From assembly GCF_020080835.1 (NCBI RefSeq), contig NC_058159.1, positions 8,184,001-8,248,000 of the forward strand: DNA of 64,000 bases, read 5' to 3'. The notes under the pieces were generated by a model. That model saw nothing but the letters and a program-made list of their open reading frames with translations, had not been told where the DNA came from and ran no database searches. The translations under genes and the position numbers were made by a program. Below are positions 32,434 to 44,559 of this stretch, in pieces. Positions within the stretch are counted from its first letter, which is position 1; the number at the start of each line of letters is the position of its first letter. The stretch comes from Cotesia glomerata (Eukaryota; Arthropoda; Insecta; Hymenoptera; Braconidae).

Positions 32434-32747
32434 CCCGAGTCAGAATAATGAACCTACATAAGCCTACATGAACCTACATGAGCCTACAGGATAATTTTTA
32501 ATTGTTTTGATCGATATTTTTATCTTTAATTGTTTTGATTGATCAATATAACCTCGCAAAATATACTTATAGCAATATTAAATAGTACAATACAAATAAA
32601 TTTAAATAGTAACTAAAAATTTATTGATAAAAAAACTTAAAAATTCAATTTATAAATTGAATAATATCGATCAAAACAATTGAAAATTATTCTGTAGGCT
32701 CATGTAGGTTCATGTAGGCTCATATAGGTTCATTATTTTGACTCGGG
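32434..32747. mobile_element. 314 bp TIR element, CCCGAGTC tip, GCCTACATGAACCTACAT words
   Basis: CCCGAGTCAGAATAATGAAC is mirrored by GGTTCATTATTTTGACTCGG. Behind each tip are several ~11 bp words alternating AACCTACATG and AGCCTACATG. The interior is AT-rich and includes an inverted CAAAACAATT pair. No frame. Its tip belongs to the CCCGAGTC group. Confidence 0.8.
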
Positions 32748-35399
32748 TAGAGACCTATGATACTCTTTATGTTAATCTTCATTTTTTTTCTTTTGAAAAT
32801 TTTTCTTCGCAATGTATTGATTACAATCAATACAGATTGACAAAATGATTTACAAAATGCTTTTGCTCTTGTATGAAAATAATTAACTCGAGCGTCGAAT
32901 TGTATTCGTTTCTTACATTTCTGTTGTGTAGGACTTTCCGACATTAGCCTCTGATAAAATTTCTCTTATTTTCTTAACAATACAATTTCCTTATTACAGA
33001 CAGTGTCCTCAGAATAATTAATCATAGTAACTATTGAACTCAATTATTATAATGCAAATTTAATTACATTCCATTCATGTATTTGTAACATAATAGTCAG
33101 GCTGCGTGAATTATAGTTTAATGCTTGCCCTAATCTCTTGGGCAGTAGTCTAATGATGATAATGACTAGGCATTGATTCCCATGCGAGCAAGATGATAGT
33201 AGGTTAATATGCGGTATTGAGTAAGTAATTGCATAAGGAAGGTACGTAACGAGCTCAGTTACTAATTTCTATTTTATGTATGTTATATGCTATGTAACAC
33301 GTTCAATATGTAGTTTCAATATTATAAATAGAAAATAAAATAGCAATTTGTTAAAATAATTTATTATCAATAACTTATTTAAAGAATGTAAGCGCATGAA
33401 ATACTAAAGTGTTAAGTCATACGGAAATTGTTGTGTGAAGAATAAAGTTTTTAACTTTATATTAAAAATTAATTTAACAAAATTTTACTTGAACAGATAC
33501 AAATTTTTTTTATGAATAAAAATAAAATTTGTATTTATCAAGTGTAAATTTTGTAAATTTTCAGGATTTGTTTTATCACGTTTAAAAAAAAGGATGGTCT
33601 AAAAAAACAATGCACAGACCGGTACCATACACGTACCAAATATTGCAGGCAACTATGTCACAACGACTAGGCGAAATAAAAACGCGGTCAGGAAAAAATA
33701 ACATCTTACTTGCTTTTTTTATGGTCGGGGGAGAGGGGGGGGGGTAGGCATCAAATAAAAAAAATCAAATTAACAAACTGTAAAATAATATAACTTAAAA
33801 TTAAACATTAAATATTTATTTGCTGGATCAGGGTCTTGGAAAGAACTTTAATGCACTTTATTCGTGGTTTTCCGTTTATTCATAAAAGTGTATCACAGAT
33901 ATAAATTTGATCACAGTAATTGACTAGAATTTGAAATATAATTGATGTTATGAATTAATTATCGAGTAACAATATGAATGATGACTATTACACTTTACAC
34001 ATTAAGGAAGTCACATTGATGAGTGTAGAATAAGATTATTATTAATTACAAACTATTGAGAATTACAATTTCTACTGATTTATCGATCAGTAATTTGAAA
34101 TTAAGAACAGTGCACCGTACACGTTACATAATTTTCAAGATGAGCGTAACATATGATTATTATAACTTTAAATAATTATTAAGAATTATAATAAGTACAG
34201 ATGTATTAATTAATTAATTGTATTATACATTGATGAGTGATTATTACCGCGTGGCACTATACACAGGCGTTAATATACGAGAATTTACGAGCGTTGATAT
34301 TGAATATAATTACACAAACTTATACATTATTGTTTATAATTAATTAGATTACGAGAGTGTAAGTATTTTATTATTATCACACAACTTTCATTGATGACTC
34401 GACAATACGGGTAACCGAATGATGAACTAACTGATGAACCGAGTGATGATCAAAAGGTGAACTGAGTAATGAAACACGCGATGAGCCGAGTACGAGGTTT
34501 GAACGAATACTGAAAAGCTTGCAGTCACAAGGATAATTATTGAAAAAGACTTATGAGGTCATAGGCATACCCGGATGACTTCTTGGTGATATCACCTCAG
34601 CCAGGTATGACTAATTAAGCATTGATTATAAAATGTATAAATGATGAGTCATGTTGACCATTGCAGTGAAAATGAGTATTAGTTTAATCCCTTGTTACTG
34701 CAGAGCATTAATTATTAATTATTGTCTAAATGACATGTAAGATTTACAAATGCAAGATATAACACCTTGCAAAGCTTAAACAAATACCTGATTTACCAAA
34801 CCGAATAAGTGTCGATGAATGGCCTTGTAAACTAATTGAGAGCGAAGAATTAATAAAAGGCGCGCAGCTGAATCCCGAGAATCAGAGGGCGCGTCTGTAG
34901 CAGCACCTCTTTATGATATAGATTGCGGATATTTACGCAACACAAACATTTTATTTGAAAAGTTTTTAGATGAAATAAAACTGAAATTTTTTGGATTTAA
35001 CAAATAAAGATTATTCTCGATTAAAAATAAAAAAAAACGAGCACATTATCTGAAAATTAACAATAATTAATAATAATCAAATTAAAGTAATAATAATAAT
35101 TAAAGTAATGATCAAATCAAGTTGATCTATTTTATACATGTCACTGTCAAACTGTATCTTAGTAACATTAAACAAAAATCTTTGAACAAATTAAAATTAT
35201 CGATACTCGATAGTAAATAGTAATAACAAAAATTATTAATTAAAAACTAAAATATATTTAACATTTCTATTAATTAAATAATTAAAATTGAGAGACTCTA
35301 AAACTGTAATAATATGTCATATAAAGTATGAAGAATAAAATGTCGATTCTTAATCATATATATTGTTGTTATCTTTTTGTCATTCCTAATAATATTCAA
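32748..35399. other. 2.6 kb without a recognisable gene
   Basis: AT-rich. 34380-34530 has loosely repeated GATGAACCGAGTGATGA-like words, and a G-run sits at about 33730-33745. A 75-codon minus frame at 32720-32944 partly overlaps the preceding element and is not convincing. Confidence 0.45.
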
Positions 35400-35534
35400 T
35401 CTATATAAATAAAAATAAAATGCCGCATGTATGTCCACGCATCACTTGAGAACGGCTGGACCGATTGGGCTAATTTTTTTTTTGTTGTCTTCAAAATTTT
35501 CAGGAGAAGGTTTGTATGTCATAATAATTTTCAA

Positions 35535-36180
35535 AAAATCCTCCCCCAAAGGGAATTGCGGGGGCGTTAACAATGAATAATTCCCGTTTTTAAACTATGG
35601 ATCCTATAGACTCCAAATTTGGTAGGAATCTTCTGTAAGGGATATAGAAATAATCTATGGACGAATTTCACGATAGCTCACTCCACAGGGGGTTGCGGGG
35701 CAGATATTAACAATGAAAATTTTTAATTTTCAAATTATAGATCCCACAGACGGCAAATTTAGTTGGAGTCTTCCATATGTGGTGCGGAAATGTTTTAAGA
35801 ACGGATTTTACAGCAACCCACCCTAATAAAGGTTGCGGGGGTGGGTGTTAGAATGTTAAATTTCTATCTCCAAACTGTAACTTTCTACAGACTCTAAATT
35901 TGGTAGGAATCTTCGTGTATAGTTTTAAGTTCAGCTAAGAATGGATTTTATCAAATTCTAACCCCAAAAAGGATTGCGGGGTCGTCAGCAATGAAAAACT
36001 ATCATTTCCAAACAATAGTTTCTATAAACTCGAAGTTTTGTAAGAATCTTTTATTTATAATGTAGAAATCATCTCGAATAGGATCTTATGAAATTCCTCC
36101 CTTACATAAGAGTGCGGGGGTATTAATTGTCAAAAAATTCATATTCTTCAAATATCAGTTCCTACAGATATAAAATTTGA
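35535..36180 (+). repeat. Degenerate ~120 bp tandem units inside the Helitron
   Basis: Each unit has (C)CCCAAA-GG(A/T)TTGCGGGG, then a GTTAACAATGA-like word, then ACTCCAAATTTGGTAGGAAT and a CTTC(T/C)GTA word. About five units, considerably diverged. Confidence 0.65.
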
Positions 36181-36683
36181 TAAAATCTCAAGAGAAACAG
36201 GAAATTTTGGAAGTTCAGGGAAGTTTAAACGGTGAAAAACATGAATAATAAACAACAGAAAATACTAAAAACGACAATTTAGTTTTCCAATACACAATGT
36301 TCTGAGCTGAGTAATGAGGTCCGATCTCTTTGGGTCCGTTCCTAGCTGTGAAGTGAGGTCCGATCTTTTTGGTCTGTTTTGTTTTCAGAAATAAAAAAAA
36401 GTGTCAGTTAGTTGTTAAAAGAAATAAATTAATTTCAAGCCAATGAATAAAATCTATCATCAGATTGTCAGTGCGCAAGAAATTTTTTATTGTTATTGTT
36501 TCAAAATACCAAGGAGAAGACGACCTGACGACTGTTCGTGAGTCGGGAAACCACCATCTTTATATATTTACGCACTGCAAGAAAAGATAAAAAATGTAGT
36601 CCATCGGAAAGCTTTAAAATTAATTAAGTGTATAAATATGTTGCATTTAATGTAAATAAAAATTTTGTATCAAGTTTTGACTA

Positions 36684-36959
36684 TACACTGATAGAAGGAT
36701 TTATTTGTATTAAAAAAATATTTGTTAATAGTTAACAAATCATTTATTAGAGACCATTTTTTAGTATCAAACAAATATTTCTTAGTATTTAAAATGATTT
36801 GTTTGTATTTAATAAATCAGATATTCATTTATTAAATATTAATAAATCTTTTTAAATACTAAGAAATATTTGTTAAGGACTAAAAAGTGGTCTCTAATAA
36901 ATGATTTGTTAAATATTAACAAATATTTTTAACTATAAACAAATCCTTCTATCAGTGTA
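36684..36959. mobile_element. MITE, CACTGATAGAAGGATTT family (copy 2), nested in the Helitron
   Basis: TACACTGATAGAAGGATTT to AAATCCTTCTATCAGTGTA, with TA on both sides. Colinear with 2786-3056 in the opposite orientation. Its presence inside the Helitron shows it moved after that element arrived. Confidence 0.85.
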
Positions 36960-37007
36960 CTTTTCACAAATATATGTAGATGATACGAAGTTCACCGGGT
37001 CGTCTAG

Positions 37008-38331
37008 TATAAACATAAAAATAATATATGAAGTTAATAATATAAAAAAAAAAGTTTATAATAATATAAAATTTTAATAAATTACATATAATTTTATAAA
37101 AATATATAAAACTATATATGGCCAAAACTCGTATATAATTTTATCTAAACATTTATATATATTTTTATATAATTACTTAAAATTTTTTTTCCCATAAAAG
37201 TCAATTTTTCGTTGAGTAAATTGTGTAGACTATAGAAACTACAATAATTCATTCATACTAAACTACAAAATTACTGATCTTTTGACTTTGTTGCTGTAAA
37301 GGAATTCTTCAGTCGGTATAATTGCTGTAAGCTCTTGCAACATTTCGTATTATGTTTAATATATTATCAGGCAACTATACAGCTTTAACAATATGTTGCA
37401 TATGATGGTGGACAATATACTATCAGCCTAAATGTTAGTCGAAAACATACGTAAAATTTCTACAAACAATTACACCTGAAATATGTACAATTATGATGAA
37501 TGTACCAAAACAATTAAAATATAATTTATATGCATACAGTACATTCTACAGTCTTATAGTGTGATGACAATCGACGTGGTTCATTAAATTTTATTGTTCT
37601 CTCCTTAAATTAATATTTAATTAATGAATTGATATAAAATTAATGTAGTGTTGACATTGTGGCCCTCGATTCTTCATTTATTAAAATAAAGTCGTGCATC
37701 AGCACGTGATTTGAATTTGTATTTATACATAAAACCTTGTTTGAATTTAATCGTACAAATAATCACTCAATTATATTTATCAGAGTCTGCTTTCAACTAA
37801 TTATGAAACATTTAATTATACTTATGATATAATTGAGTTATTTTTTATCGTTATTACTATTGTCATCAATTATGATTTCAAGTTCCTTATATCTGTTTTC
37901 AGAAGAAAATCATTATTACTGTTAGAGACATTAAATTATTTATTAAATTATAATATGCTTATTACTTTACTTCCGAATAGCTAGTTAATTAAATTTAATT
38001 GGAATGTGTGATAAATGATATAATCATTACCGATAAGTTAGTTTCATATCAAAGTGGTATGTCTAGTAATATGTTATGCAAATACCTTAAATGAAAATTT
38101 CCGTATTGATATTATAATTAGCAAATTGTCTAACTCTATTCCAAAAAATCCTCCATTTACGCAAAAGACAATGAATTATAATATTTTTTTTCGCTAAAAT
38201 TCAATTCAATAAATACTTATTATATGTATAATATTTTCATTTAGGTAATCCAAATATTACACTTAAAAAAAAGAAATAATTTTATTCAAAAGAAAAATTC
38301 TTCAACTGAGAAATTTTTCATGATTTAAGTA
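37008..38331. other. No feature seen
   Basis: AT-rich with TATATA-rich stretches (37020-37190). The end (38286-38331) has AAGAAAAATTCTTCAACTG-type words belonging to a repeat split by the next element. Confidence 0.45.
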
Positions 38332-39274
38332 GGGTAGGGCGGGGCTAGTTGATCGTAGGGGTAAGTTGTACAATCGAAATATCTCGAAAACTAAGCAACT
38401 TACAACAAAAGTGTAAATGGTGAAAAGGAAGGGTTACGAGAGGAGAACACATCGCGCGAAAGTCAACTGCCGTCCGATGTTTAGACTAACTGACAAAACG
38501 TTTTCTTTTTTTTTGCGTCAAAAAAAAAACAGGTCTTCAGATTTTGTTTCCTACACTTGCTTAAAAATGCTATTTCGTGATCACGAAAGTATTCAAAGAT
38601 GGCTTAATGTTTGCTCTTTCGAATGTATATGATTGTTTATTTTTAATTCTTATCATTTTTTTATAACCTAACTTTTATTTTGTTGTCTCAATTGGGGCTA
38701 GTTGAGCAAGGCGCTAACTGCGTGTTAAACTAGCCCTACTAGATTTTCAATGTTGAAAAATGAAATTTTTCTTCACTAAATTAATAATTATCAATTTATT
38801 TGTACATGTGATGGTTTAATATAATGTGTAAAAATTAAAATAACCCATATTGATATTATATTAATAAATATATAACATAATTATAATTAATATTGTTATG
38901 TTTATAATTATTATTATAATCATAATTATACGTATGTAGAATTATAATAAATTAAATATTTGCTTGTTAATTACAATTTTATTTTGTTTTCATATCATTC
39001 TATCAGTCATTTCGTCTATTTTAGCCATTGCACAACTAGCCTCATACTCATGCTCAACTAGCCTCACTAGTGGGGCACGTTGAGCAATTTGGAGCGCTCG
39101 CGTATTTCCGGGAAGAACTTAAAAATTTGGACTCGGATCGTTTTTGTGTCGCTAGACTTTTTGAAGAAGACTAAATTACGAACCTAACAGTATATAACTT
39201 GATTAAATCCGATACATCGTCTTAAAGTTATGGAAGGTCGAACCAAAAAGTGATCAACTAGCCCCGCCCTACCC
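38332..39274. mobile_element. 0.94 kb TIR element, GGGTAGGGCGGGGCTAGTTG ends
   Basis: GGGTAGGGCGGGGCTAGTTG at the left and CAACTAGCCCCGCCCTACCC at the right are exact inverses (about 24 bp with GATC). Additional GGGCTAGTTGAGCA words occur inside. No transposase frame; an internal 71-codon frame is unconvincing. It appears to split a TTGATTCAAGAATTTTTC-type repeat. Confidence 0.8.
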
Positions 39275-39756
39275 TTCTATTACTTGATTCAAGAATTTTT
39301 CATCCTGATTTAAGACAATGAAACTCATCACAAAGGTTTTCTTGGTTCAAGAATTTTCCTTTTGAATCAACTAAATTTTTTTGCAGTATTATTGATTCAA
39401 GTTGGGACCCGTGAAAAAATATTCTGATCAGGTTTGATATGAGTTGATAAGGCCATATAAGAATTTTTAATATATTCATATCTGACCTGATATGACCTGA
39501 TATGTCCATATTTAATTTTTGATACCCCCTGATATGGCCTGATATGAAAATTGGCCATATCAGGCCATATCAAGCCTTATCAATTTGATTTGTCTATATC
39601 AGACTTAATATAGCTTGATAAGCTCATATATAATTTTATATTAATTCTTAATAGGTCCTGATATGGCCTGATATAACCTTATAAAGTTATATATGCTTTG
39701 ATAAACTTGAAAAAAAAAATCCCTGATCAGAGTTAAGATGACTTGATAAGGCTTCA

Positions 39757-40244
39757 TACACGGAGAGAAAAATATGGTCAACTGAACTAGGAAAATCTAG
39801 TTAAATAGCATCACCACTATTTAATTGCAGTTCTTGTATCTAACATTATTTATTATATTGAACCCCAATAGATAGTTACTTGAACTATTTTCAGTTAAAT
39901 ATCAGCTTAATAGCCATCTTGATTAACTTTAACTCAGAAAACAGAAAAAATAATTCGGATAGCTCGGACCGGGAATCGAACTCGGATCTTTTGGTTACGC
40001 ACGAAGGGCTCTTCCAGTTTAGCTATCTGAGACGTCGTCTGTAAAAACCTTTCAGTCACCTAATAACTTTTTGTTTAACGCGATAACAAAAACATATTAA
40101 TTAAAATATAGTCGACATAACTATTTATCAGTAGTTACTTAAACTAATGCATAGTTTGAGTAACCAAAAAAAAAATTCAGAAAATTATATTTTCATAATT
40201 GTGATGTTATAATTCAGTTAACTATGCACTTTTTTCTCAGTGTA
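39757..40244. mobile_element. 0.49 kb TIR element carrying a tRNA-like sequence
   Basis: TACACGGAGAGAAAAATATG and the matching end CTTTTTTCTCAGTGTA are inverted, and behind them are GGTCAACTGAACTAG and AGTTAACTATGCA words. TA borders both ends. The centre (39955-40035) is tRNA-like on the minus strand. Confidence 0.6.
39955..40035 (-). pseudogene. tRNA-like sequence (degenerate)
   Basis: On the minus strand: TAGCTAAACTGGAAGAGC (A box/D arm), a TGCGTAA anticodon-loop-like stretch, then CCGAGTTCGATTCCCGG (B box/T arm, one stem mismatch). The acceptor sides TCTCAGA and TCCGAGC pair at 5 of 7 places. It is tRNA-derived rather than a working tRNA, and it lies inside the TIR element. Confidence 0.6.
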
Positions 40245-40319
40245 TAGTCGGATATACCCTTATCAGTACATAAGTAGTCTTATCTAGTTATATCTTAGTT
40301 ATATACTCATATAAAAGCA

Positions 40320-40735
40320 TACCAGAGTAAAAAAACTATATATAATTCATATATAATCATTGAGATGTATATATAATTCATATATAATTATGAATATATA
40401 TAATATATTATATATAATATAATATATAATATATAATATTCATACACTGAAAAAAAAATTTTTTTCTACCGAGAATACTAAATTTTTTACTCGAGTTTTC
40501 TTGATTTCAAAAAGCTGGTATTCTTAACCTTAAAATACCACGTTTTATTATAAGGCTAGTTTTTTTACAGTGAGAAAACTGTATTCTTATAGTTAAAAAA
40601 CTTTCGTATTTTAATCATAAGAATACCAATTTTTTACCCATAAGGAAACATTTCCTTGGTAGAAAAAAACTTTTGTTTCAGTGTATATATGAATCATATA
40701 GAAATCTATATAATTTTTTTTACTCGGGTATTTTG
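40320..40735. mobile_element. AT-rich inverted repeat with GAGTAAAAAAA tips
   Basis: ACCAGAGTAAAAAAACTATA on the left is answered by TATAATTTTTTTTACTCGGG on the right, with TATATAATTCA words inside. A separate MITE (40443-40685) is nested in it. Confidence 0.5.
40443..40685. mobile_element. 243 bp MITE, TACACTGAAAAAAAA ends
   Basis: TACACTGAAAAAAAAATTTT and the end TTTTGTTTCAGTGTA are inverted, with CTACCGAG and CTTGGTAG words just inside. TA-flanked, non-coding. Confidence 0.7.
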
Positions 40736-40880
40736 TGATTACTATAAAACATTCTCTTTTTTTATCCAAAAATCTGTTACTCCAATGATTAACAATCTTT
40801 CAATAAATAGTATTTTGCGAATGAAATAATAGGAACTTAACAAAAATTTAATTTCACATAAATTATTAGTTTTGTCAAGT

Positions 40881-42566
40881 TCACAAATTGTTAGCCGGGC
40901 CCTCCAGCAATATATAGTTCCATATACTAAACAATTGCTGCCCAAATGAGAGCGCTTCCGAAATGGCACCAATTGTGCTGCGACCTGGCCGAAAGCCATG
41001 TTGGTTTTCAGCCAGGCCACCAGCATCGGTAACTTCTTTCCGCAGTCGATTCCTAATAAGGGCTTCGAAAATCTTCCCTGCGACGTCTAACATGCACAGT
41101 GGTCTGTAGGACGAAGGTGTATAGGGTGGACCCTTTCCTTTGTCTAACAGAACCAACCGTTGCAGTTTCCATCTCTTCGGAAAAACTCCAGTCGAGATGC
41201 AGGCGTTGTAAGTATCAAGGAGCAGTTCTTCATGCTTTTTTATAAGGACTTTATAGGTCTCGACGGGGATACCGTCAGGACCCGGAGCCTTACCTACCTT
41301 GAGGGACTTAACAACTGCTCGCAGCTCCACTGCTGTGAAAAGTGGGCACTCGTCATCGGATATTACACTTTGAGTGTATACCCGTTCTTCGCGATCGGGA
41401 AACAGAGTCTGGACTATTTCATCTATCCTATCGGGCTCCATAGGAGCTACTGAACCGCGACCAACAAATTTGCGAGTGACGATCCGGTAGCCGTTGCCCC
41501 ATAGATCATCATCCACTTCTCTGCAGATCGCTTTCCAGCACCTCCCTTTGCTCGCCTTAATCTCCGTGACGAGTCGCTTCTTCGCCGCTTTGTATTCGTC
41601 GTTCTTTTGCTGTCCAGTATCTTGATTTCGCGACCTAAGTGCTTGCCTCCGAAGACGCAAGCACTCAGCCCTGAGCAGTGCAATCTCCGCTGTCCACCAG
41701 TAAACCGGCTTCCTACGAGAGCTTGCGGAACGGCGAGGCATAGCAGCGTCGCACCCTGCAACGATCACATCCATCGTTTGACCAACAAGTGACTCAACGT
41801 TTTCGCGCGACTCTGCAAATGATTCAGGAAGCGTGTCAATTCTATCTGAGACAGCATTTTGGAATGCGCTCTCATCCAGGAGTAACACTTTTCATCCTGT
41901 TTGCTTCATTTGTCGCTCCGGCACACTAGGTGGGTTGCCCCTCACACTGTTGACCGTATACGAAATATATTGATGATCACTTACCGTATACTCCTCCAAA
42001 ACAGCCCAGTCTGAGATTACTCCCGCTATCCGTTGAGTAGCAAACGTTAGGTCTAAAATCGACCAACGCACGCCAGCTCTTCGGAAAGTGGATGTATTTC
42101 CCCTATTCATAATGACAAGGTCGAAACCTGCCATTATGTCCAGGAGCTCATCACCCCGCGTGTTACTATATTCCATTCCCCAATCGATGGACTTTGCATT
42201 AAAGTCACCACCTATCACTATCTCTCCTTCAAGATGGCGGACTACTTGCTCGAGATTGTCAACCTTCTTTCGGAAATCCGCAATAGGCTCGCTGGGGGTG
42301 AAATAACATGACACGAAGGTAACTGCTGGTGTCTCAACCCACACAATGCCGTCCCTCGATCCACTATCACGCACAAAAAGGCGACTTCGATCCGGAATCC
42401 AGATTGCCGCTGTGCCCGTAGGGTCTCAGTACCAATTTGGTCCAGACACAGAATGGTATTGCTCTGATACCAAAACAATATCCATCCCGTTGTCACGATT
42501 TCTAGCGTAAAGCAGATCAAGGGCCAGTTTGCACCGGTGTAGATTTATTTGCAGCACCTTAGCCAT
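40881..42566 (-). pseudogene. R1-clade retrotransposon ORF2 (endonuclease plus partial RT), broken
   Basis: ATG at 42566 (MAKVLQINLHRCK). The apurinic-type endonuclease has the NLH motif, the catalytic SEQY, GGDFNAKS, LDLTFA and SDHQYI. The reverse transcriptase follows with GKAPGPDGIPVETY, LLDKGKG...SSYRPLCMLD and ENQHGFRPGRST, but stops around 40930, before motif A and the YxDD site. The same frame is interrupted by TGA at 42423-42425 and TGA at 41889-41891. Family elements nick target DNA and reverse-transcribe their RNA there. This copy cannot. Loss of the 3' half is unusual, since non-LTR copies are normally truncated at the 5' end. Confidence 0.85.
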
Positions 42567-44345
42567 TTTTCTTTTGGAGTACCTCCCGATAGGTCGTACA
42601 CCGTCCAGAACCCGACACGTGATCAGAGGCTCGCCGGCTCCCCACCGCTGCACAGAGATGGCAGCGCAGAGGCTTGGTACAGGCCTTCGATTGGTGATCC
42701 GCCTCACCAAACCGCTAGCAGCAACCACTTCGGTCTTCCTTTGCCTTGCACGAGTCTACTAAGTGACCCAGTCCTTGGCATCGGTAGCACCAGTCCAGTC
42801 GTTCCCAGCGGCGGATTCGGCAAACCGTCCAGCCGACTTTGACTTTTCCCAAGGTCTCCAAGGTCGCAGCAGCCCCCAGTACAACCTCGATGAAAGCGCG
42901 GATGGCTCCCCATCTATTGGGCTTCGTGATAGTCACGTTGAGTCCATCCGCAGTCCCACCGGTAGCTTCCCCTAGGGCCGCCTGGACCTCTTCGACGGTC
43001 GTGGTAGCGTCCATCCCGTCTATTACCACCGTGGCAGTAGGGAAAAGATGGCACACCTCCACATCTCCTCCGGCTATCTCAGTGATCTTACTACCGAGTG
43101 CCGAGCGATCTTTTACAGATCCCTCGAACTCAATAAGAAGACCACCTTTACTGGCGGTCGTCATGGCCTTAACCTCTAAGCCCATAACCTCTAATTTCAC
43201 CCAATTCCTCTGGATGAAGTCCAGAGCGCAGAGCCCTCAGGACTTCTCCACAAGATTGTTTCTTACCTGGTTTTATCAGTACTGCCTCCGGTCGTTGCTT
43301 CCTCCTCGGCCTCCGGTCTTCCTTGGCTGCTATGGTCCGTCCTGCTGCTGGTCCTTGTTCCGTCGTCCCCGGTCCTGGTCCTGCTGGCTTCGCGGTTGCT
43401 GCCTGGTCCACTGTTTCCTCCACCTGTTTCTTTTTTTTCTTTTTTCTTTTTTTCTTACTGTCCACCAGATGGAACGGCTCCTCCTCCGGCGTCTTTTGGT
43501 TTTGCACATTTGATTCCTGCTGTTTTGTAGGCTCTAGAGTCATAGATCCTCCATCAGCTCCAGTGCGCTGCCTCTTTCCCCTGGCAGTGACAACTGTAAA
43601 TCTTCCATCAGGCTGCCGCAGCACATTTTTCTCCGGTCCATCTGGTGGGCTGATTGCCGGTCTCTTTTTTTTGTCCTTAGAAGCCGGCGTCCGTTGTTTC
43701 TCTGTTTGAGAGGCTTGTCACAGTCTCATCAGTTCTTCGGTCAGCGCCCTCTTCTCCTCTGCCTCCTTTTCCGCCAGTGTGCGCTGAGTTACTTTCCAGC
43801 ACCGACGGTTTACCAAAGTCTCAAAAAGCAACCTTTGTGCCTCCTTGACCCTATTGGTAACCTCCATAGATACTGTCCTCTTCGTTTTGATGGTACTGAT
43901 CGTCTCGTTAACTAGTTTCTGGAGCTGCTTCAGGAACCGGTCCTCCCTTCCAATAGCCTGGTCCCTCTTATCGAGAAGCGAGGTTGTCCCCGTCATAATA
44001 CTCCCAGTAGCTGTACTAGACGGGGGGGCCTTGGGGTCCACCCCTCCGTCCAAACGGTCGCTGGATGACGACGACATACAGCCCGTCTGCAAACTGTCTG
44101 CCGCCGGTACTGGGGTATCTCTCCCCTGCACCGTAAACTGATTCTTGTTTGTGGCGTTCATTCCATAAACCAAAAGAGTTTGCTGTAATGCTAGCCAGGA
44201 GCCCTTACAGGGTGCTACCATCCGGAGCCAGATGGACCCTGGTTTTTTAACGAGGTCGATACTCCTCCGGCTCCTCCTTCCTCCCTCCGAAAAGAGAGGC
44301 CCCGGGCTTGCCACCAGTATAGCAGAGTTATGTCGGGATGAGCTT
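40930..44345 (-). mobile_element. R1-clade non-LTR retrotransposon, 3'-deleted and decayed
   Basis: One element read on the minus strand: gag then endonuclease/RT, noticeably GC-richer than its surroundings. Four in-frame stops and one frameshift mark it as old. The 5' end is around 44345 and the coding match ends around 40930, so the rest of the RT, the C-terminal zinc motif and the 3' UTR are gone. Confidence 0.8.
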
Positions 44346-44374
44346 ATATCTTTAAAAATGTCAATAGTTAACAA
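42559..44374 (-). pseudogene. R1-clade ORF1 (gag-like) with zinc knuckles, broken
   Basis: The minus frame opens at about 44374; the true ATG is unclear, and an internal Met at NATNKNQ is an alternative. It is rich in Ser, Lys and coiled-coil-like segments (ETISTIKTKRTVSMEVTNRV). A TGA at about 43715-43717 interrupts it. After a Lys-rich stretch it shifts frame near 43200, then continues through VKAMTTASKGGLLIEFEG to a zinc knuckle CYRCQGLGHLVDSC. A TAG at 42712-42714 is followed in frame by HQSKAC and CHLC, remnants of two further knuckles. Its TAA (42561-42559) overlaps the ORF2 ATG by 8 nt, as ATGGCTAA. Gag binds the element RNA. Confidence 0.8.
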
Positions 44375-44559
44375 GATAAAAGGTTATTTCTCAATTATGT
44401 GTAGAAATGAAGCATTTTCGAGTACAGCCTAAATACTTATCATGATAAATTGACTATCGATGAGAATGATATGAAACCCTAAAAAGGCGCAAATTCAAGT
44501 CAAGACCTTTGCAATGACACTAAATTTCACTAAAACTCGTTTCAATTTTTGAAACAAGT

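Larger units (their letters stand above)
35400..37007 (+). mobile_element. Non-autonomous Helitron
   Basis: It begins TCTATATAAATAAAAATAAA and ends CACCGGGTCGTCTAG, lying between A (35399) and T (37008). The 5' TC, 3' CTRR and A|T insertion site are Helitron rules, and GAACGGCTGGACCGATTGGG near the start is the sort of sequence seen in insect Helitron relatives. No Rep/helicase is present. 35535-36180 is a run of about five degenerate ~120 bp units, each centred on GGTTGCGGGG or GATTGCGGGG. A MITE is inserted at 36684-36959. I see no strong 3' hairpin. Confidence 0.7.

Noticed and set aside
41160..43915. Several plus-strand and alternative-frame ORFs over the R1 element (for example 42839-43513 and 43323-43709)
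   Set aside because: They are complements or frame shadows of the GC-rich gag/pol region. The minus frame contains the zinc knuckle, endonuclease and RT motifs.
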